64,000 nucleotides of DNA, taken from the NCBI GenBank assembly GCA_900540855.1, contig UQHK01000002.1:137639-201638 (forward strand), in the 5' to 3' direction. The position numbers and the translations under genes were made by a program. The notes beneath the pieces are model-generated. The model searched no databases. It saw only the letters and a program-made list of their open reading frames with translations, and was not told where the DNA came from. Positions 60,971-64,000 of this stretch are shown here, one piece after another (position 1 is the stretch's first letter; each line of letters begins with the position of its first letter). Source of the DNA: an uncultured Collinsella sp. GTDB taxonomy: Bacteria > Actinomycetota > Coriobacteriia > Coriobacteriales > Coriobacteriaceae.

Positions 60971-61726
60971 TTAGATGTCGAACACGTAGCGCGAGCCCAC
61001 GATCTTTTGGCGCCCGAGCAGCAGGGGCCGCTCGTCCTCATCGGTAAAGTACGCCTCCATATAGAAGAGTGGCTCGCCGGCCGGCACCTCCAACAGCGGG
61101 GCCGCCTGAGCATCGGCAAGCGCAATCTCCACGGTACAGGGGTCGGACTTGAGCGGCGCGCGGCCCGAATGCTCGGCAACGAGCGCAAAGATCGAGTTAT
61201 CGGCGAGGTCCTCGTCGGCAAGCGTCTGCAGGTAGGGATGGTCGGCCAGCACAAAGGCGTTGTTCTCGAGCATGACGGGGATGCCGTCGGCCGTGCGCAC
61301 GCGCTCGACCACGATGAGCTCGCAGCCGGGCTCCACGCCAAAGAACGCCGCATCCTCGCGCGTCGCCGCGACCACCGTACGCGACACCAGACGCGCTCCG
61401 GCCACCATGTCGTTGGCGGCACAACCCTCAGTAAAGCTCTGGACGTCGCCTTTCTGGACAATCTTGCGCTTGAGCTTGGGAGCGCACACAAAGGTGCCCC
61501 TCCCCTGCTGTCGGTTGAGATATCCCGCGCGCGACAGCTCCTCGATGGCGCGGCGCACGGTGATGCGTCCCACGCCGTAAGACTTCGCGAGCTCCATCTC
61601 GGAAGGAATGCGCGAGCCGGCCGCATACACGCCGCGCGCGATCTCGCCCTTCAGGTCGTCCATGACCTGCTGGTACAGCGGTACGGCGGATACGCCAGCG
61701 CGGTCGGTTTTATCGTCGGTTGCCAT
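60971..61726 (-). CDS. GntR/HutC-family regulator with UTRA domain
   Basis: 251 residues. Residues about 15-85 are the winged helix (LYQQVMDDLKGEIARGVYAAGSRIPSEMELAKSYGVGRITVRRAIEEL), followed by the UTRA effector domain (GCELIVVERVRTADGIPVMLENNAFVLADHPYLQ). It starts two bases after the recQ stop, and its likely target is the promoter between it and the SIS-domain gene. HutC-type regulators bind sugar phosphates or amino sugars, consistent with the neighbour. Confidence 0.9.
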   Translation of the reverse strand: MATDDKTDRAGVSAVPLYQQVMDDLKGEIARGVYAAGSRIPSEMELAKSYGVGRITVRRAIEELSRAGYLNRQQGRGTFVCAPKLKRKIVQKGDVQSFTEGCAANDMVAGARLVSRTVVAATREDAAFFGVEPGCELIVVERVRTADGIPVMLENNAFVLADHPYLQTLADEDLADNSIFALVAEHSGRAPLKSDPCTVEIALADAQAAPLLEVPAGEPLFYMEAYFTDEDERPLLLGRQKIVGSRYVFDI

Positions 61727-61728
61727 CG

Positions 61729-63702
61729 TTACGCTCCATCCCGCGCATGCTCGGACTCAAACTCTTCAATCGCCGCCATAAACTGCTCGCCAAAGGCATC
61801 GGCCTTTTTCTCGCCGATGCCGTTGACCTGAATCAGCTCGTCGCGCGTTTGCGGGCGCAGGCGGCACAGGCCGCGCAGGGCCTTGTCGGAAAAGACCATG
61901 TACGGCGCCATCTCGAGCTCGGTCGAGATCTCCTTGCGCAGGGTACGCAGGCGCTCGAACAGCTCGGCATCGTCGCCCACGCGCGGGCGCTGATCCAGCT
62001 CGGCCTCCTCGCGCAGCAAATCCACCGCACGGCGAGCACGGGCCGAGGCCTTGCGCTTGGACGCGCGACGCTTAACGGTAAAGGCAAACGCCTCGTCCTC
62101 GACCTCGCCGGCACGCGGACCCAGGCCCACGACCGGATACTGCCCCTGTGAGGTGGCCAAATAACCGCGGCCGCACAGCTGGCCGATGATGTCCTTGATG
62201 CGGCCGACCGATTCGCTCGACAGCTCACCATAGCCGCGATCCTCGTCCAGATGCATCTGGCGAATGCGCTCGGTGTTGCCGCCGTGAAGCACATCGGCGA
62301 TGAGCGACTTGCCAAAGCGCATGGGACGCGTGGCCACATAGCGCACGGTGGCGCGGGCCATATCGGTGACGTCCTCGACCTCGAACTGCGTGAGGCAGTT
62401 GCTACAGTTGCCACAGCCCTCGGCCTCATCCGCGGCGGCGCCGCCCACGGCCGCATGCTCGGCCGCGGCGGCGCCGCCAAAGTAGCGCAGCATGTATTCG
62501 CGCAGGCAGCCGGTGGTATTGCAGTAGCCTTCCATCTGACTGAGCAGGCGATATCGGTTCTGGAGCGCCCACGCGCGCTGCTCGTCGTCGAGCGTCTCGT
62601 CGGCCGCATCGCCGCGGTCGATCAAAAAGCGGCGCATGCGAAAATCGTTGCCGTTCCACAGCAGGTGGCAGCTGGCCGGATCGCCATCGCGGCCGGCGCG
62701 GCCCGCCTCCTGATAGTAGGCCTCGATGCTCTCGGGCACGTTGTTATGGATGACGTAGCGCACGTTGGGCTTGTCGATACCCATGCCAAAGGCGTTGGTG
62801 GCGACCATCACCTGAATGTCGTCGTCGATAAAGGCACGCTGGCTTTGGCGGCGGGCGTCATTACCCATGCCGGCATGGTAGCGGCCAACGCGAATGCCGC
62901 TGGGACCCAACGCCTCAGCAAGCTCTCCTGCCAGCGCATCGACGGTCTTGCGGGTCGAGCAATACACGATGCCGCTCTCGCTCGAATGCGCAATCACATA
63001 GTCGCGCACCCACGCGGTCTTAGCCTTGTCGCCCATCTCCTCGCAGCCAAAGTAGAGGTTCTTGCGGTCGAAACCCGTCACCACGCACGCGGGGTTTTGC
63101 AGGCCGAGCATCTGCTGAATGTCAGCACGCACGCGCTCGGTCGCTGTAGCGGTAAAGGCCGCCACGATGGGGCGCTGCGGCAGGGAATCGATGAACTCGC
63201 GAATCTGCAGGTAGGCGGGACGGAAATCCTGACCCCATTGGCTCACGCAGTGGGCCTCGTCAATGGCCACGAGCGGAACGCCGATGCCGCCTTCGGCCGC
63301 AGCTTCCTGCGCAAAGGCCAGAAAACGCGGCTCGAGCAGGCGCTCAGGTGCCACATACATAAGCTGGTAGCGACCCTCGCGCGCCCGCTTGAGCACGGTA
63401 TTTTGCTGAGCCGGCGTAAGGCTGGAGTTGAGATAGCTGGGGCGCGCGCCCGCCGCGAGCAGTGCGCGGGTCTGGTCCTCCATAAGCGACAGCAGCGGAC
63501 TCACCACAAAGGTGATGCCGGGCAGCATGAGCGCAGGCACCTGGTAGCAAATGGACTTGCCGGCGCCCGTGGGCATAACGCCCAGCGCGTCGCGGCCGGC
63601 AAGGATCGCATCGACCATGCGGTCCTGCCCCGGGCGAAACGAGGTGTAGCCAAAATAGGCGCCGAGCGTGTCGAGCGCCATCTGCTGCATGCTATCGGTC
63701 AT
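61729..63702 (-). CDS. recQ: ATP-dependent DNA helicase RecQ
   Basis: 657 residues. Motif 0 FGYTSFRPGQ, Walker A PTGAGKS (44-50), DEAH at 148-151 (DEAHCVSQWGQDFRP), the RecQ zinc-binding region with Cys in YCNTTGCLREYMLRYFG and GCGNCSNC, RQC, and a C-terminal HRDC domain (LRRKLRKEIS... RPQTRDELIQVNGIGEKKADAFG). Repairs and restarts forks by unwinding 3'-5'. Start preceded by AGGAAACC; a TATAAT lies about 32 bases upstream. Confidence 0.94.
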   Translation of the reverse strand: MTDSMQQMALDTLGAYFGYTSFRPGQDRMVDAILAGRDALGVMPTGAGKSICYQVPALMLPGITFVVSPLLSLMEDQTRALLAAGARPSYLNSSLTPAQQNTVLKRAREGRYQLMYVAPERLLEPRFLAFAQEAAAEGGIGVPLVAIDEAHCVSQWGQDFRPAYLQIREFIDSLPQRPIVAAFTATATERVRADIQQMLGLQNPACVVTGFDRKNLYFGCEEMGDKAKTAWVRDYVIAHSSESGIVYCSTRKTVDALAGELAEALGPSGIRVGRYHAGMGNDARRQSQRAFIDDDIQVMVATNAFGMGIDKPNVRYVIHNNVPESIEAYYQEAGRAGRDGDPASCHLLWNGNDFRMRRFLIDRGDAADETLDDEQRAWALQNRYRLLSQMEGYCNTTGCLREYMLRYFGGAAAAEHAAVGGAAADEAEGCGNCSNCLTQFEVEDVTDMARATVRYVATRPMRFGKSLIADVLHGGNTERIRQMHLDEDRGYGELSSESVGRIKDIIGQLCGRGYLATSQGQYPVVGLGPRAGEVEDEAFAFTVKRRASKRKASARARRAVDLLREEAELDQRPRVGDDAELFERLRTLRKEISTELEMAPYMVFSDKALRGLCRLRPQTRDELIQVNGIGEKKADAFGEQFMAAIEEFESEHARDGA

Positions 63703-63733
63703 GGTTTCCTAACGTCCAAGTCATCTGCCGCCG

Positions 63734-63762
63734 ATTATACGCCGCCACGCGGACCGGTGCAG
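63734..63762 (-). promoter_or_regulatory. Candidate recQ promoter
   Basis: TATAAT on the minus strand at 63734-63739; the -35 is weak. Ends 32 bases before the recQ start. Confidence 0.45.
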
Positions 63763-63800
63763 AACTGCGACCAGCCACGGCCAACGCGATCAAGAGATTA

Positions 63801-63904
63801 GTCATTGGGGACGTTCTTAAACGACTAGTCAGACGAGCGTGCACTCATTGGGGACAGACTTAAATGAGTGCCCCCAACGACTACTCATTTAAGTCTGTCC
63901 CCAA
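63801..63904. repeat. Palindromes with TTGGGGACAG / CTGTCCCCAA
   Basis: TTGGGGACAGACTTAAATGAGT (63848-63869) has an exact inverted copy at 63883-63904. A related unit (CATTGGGGACGTTCTTAAACGACTAGTC) precedes it at 63803-63830. The remaining sequence to 64000 shows no gene. Confidence 0.8.
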
Positions 63905-64000
63905 CGACCACCTGGAGCAAGACAATGCCGCAGGTAGAGGACGGACAGACACTATGACCCAATCCAGGGGCACGGAAACGACAGGAGCCCCCACTCGTGA

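Overview
The window looks like a chromosomal segment of a high-GC gut actinobacterium of the class Coriobacteriia, most probably Collinsella or a close relative. That placement is an inference from gene content (a Tad pilus operon, TasA/SipW-type surface proteins, a class I T-box ahead of pheST, an M32 carboxypeptidase, a DUF4012 protein) and from the many short intergenic palindromes. No 16S rRNA is present to settle it.

Bases 1-9400 hold one minus-strand Tad/Flp pilus operon, read from cpaB through cpaE, cpaF, tadB, tadC, a Flp pilin, several TadE/TadG-like pseudopilins and a DUF192-like gene cut by the window edge. Most junctions are ATGA or TGATG overlaps. Then come rsgA, a Ca2+-type P-ATPase whose ribosome binding site lies in a hairpin, pyruvate kinase, a DUF559/Vsr-like nuclease-fold protein, a zinc-dependent phospholipase C-like protein, an ECF-type metal importer (CbiMN-Q-O) with a NikR-type operator, pheST under a T-box, an M32 carboxypeptidase, glmM, a DUF4012 protein and a DMT transporter.

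Bases 32000-41100 are the most unusual part: a minus-strand cluster with four TasA/camelysin-like secreted proteins, two SipW-like signal peptidases, a membrane-anchored McrB-type AAA+ ATPase and a DUF2357 (McrC-like) protein whose C-terminus is a long coiled coil with no nuclease that I can see. A tRNA-Val(GAC) and an accessory stretch (DUF559-like, DUF5710, zinc ribbon, HNH endonuclease) separate it from a second locus (45600-50100) with three more TasA-like paralogues and a PilZ protein. Most of the seven paralogues share a C-terminal motif of the form W-[LM]-[ED]-G-x-D-x-x-C. I read the whole as a surface-fibre export and assembly system with an unconventional cytoplasmic motor, perhaps tuned by cyclic di-GMP through the PilZ protein.

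Bases 50000-64000 carry an AlbA_2/Schlafen-like ATP-binding regulator flanked by two ~190-base repeat arrays, an M16C metalloprotease, hicAB, 5-formyltetrahydrofolate cyclo-ligase, metA (acetyl type by Glu111), an L-2-hydroxyacid dehydrogenase, and a recQ-gntR-frlB-like operon with clear operators. At least six families of intergenic palindromic repeats occur, among them two 180-base palindromes 18 kb apart in opposite orientation.
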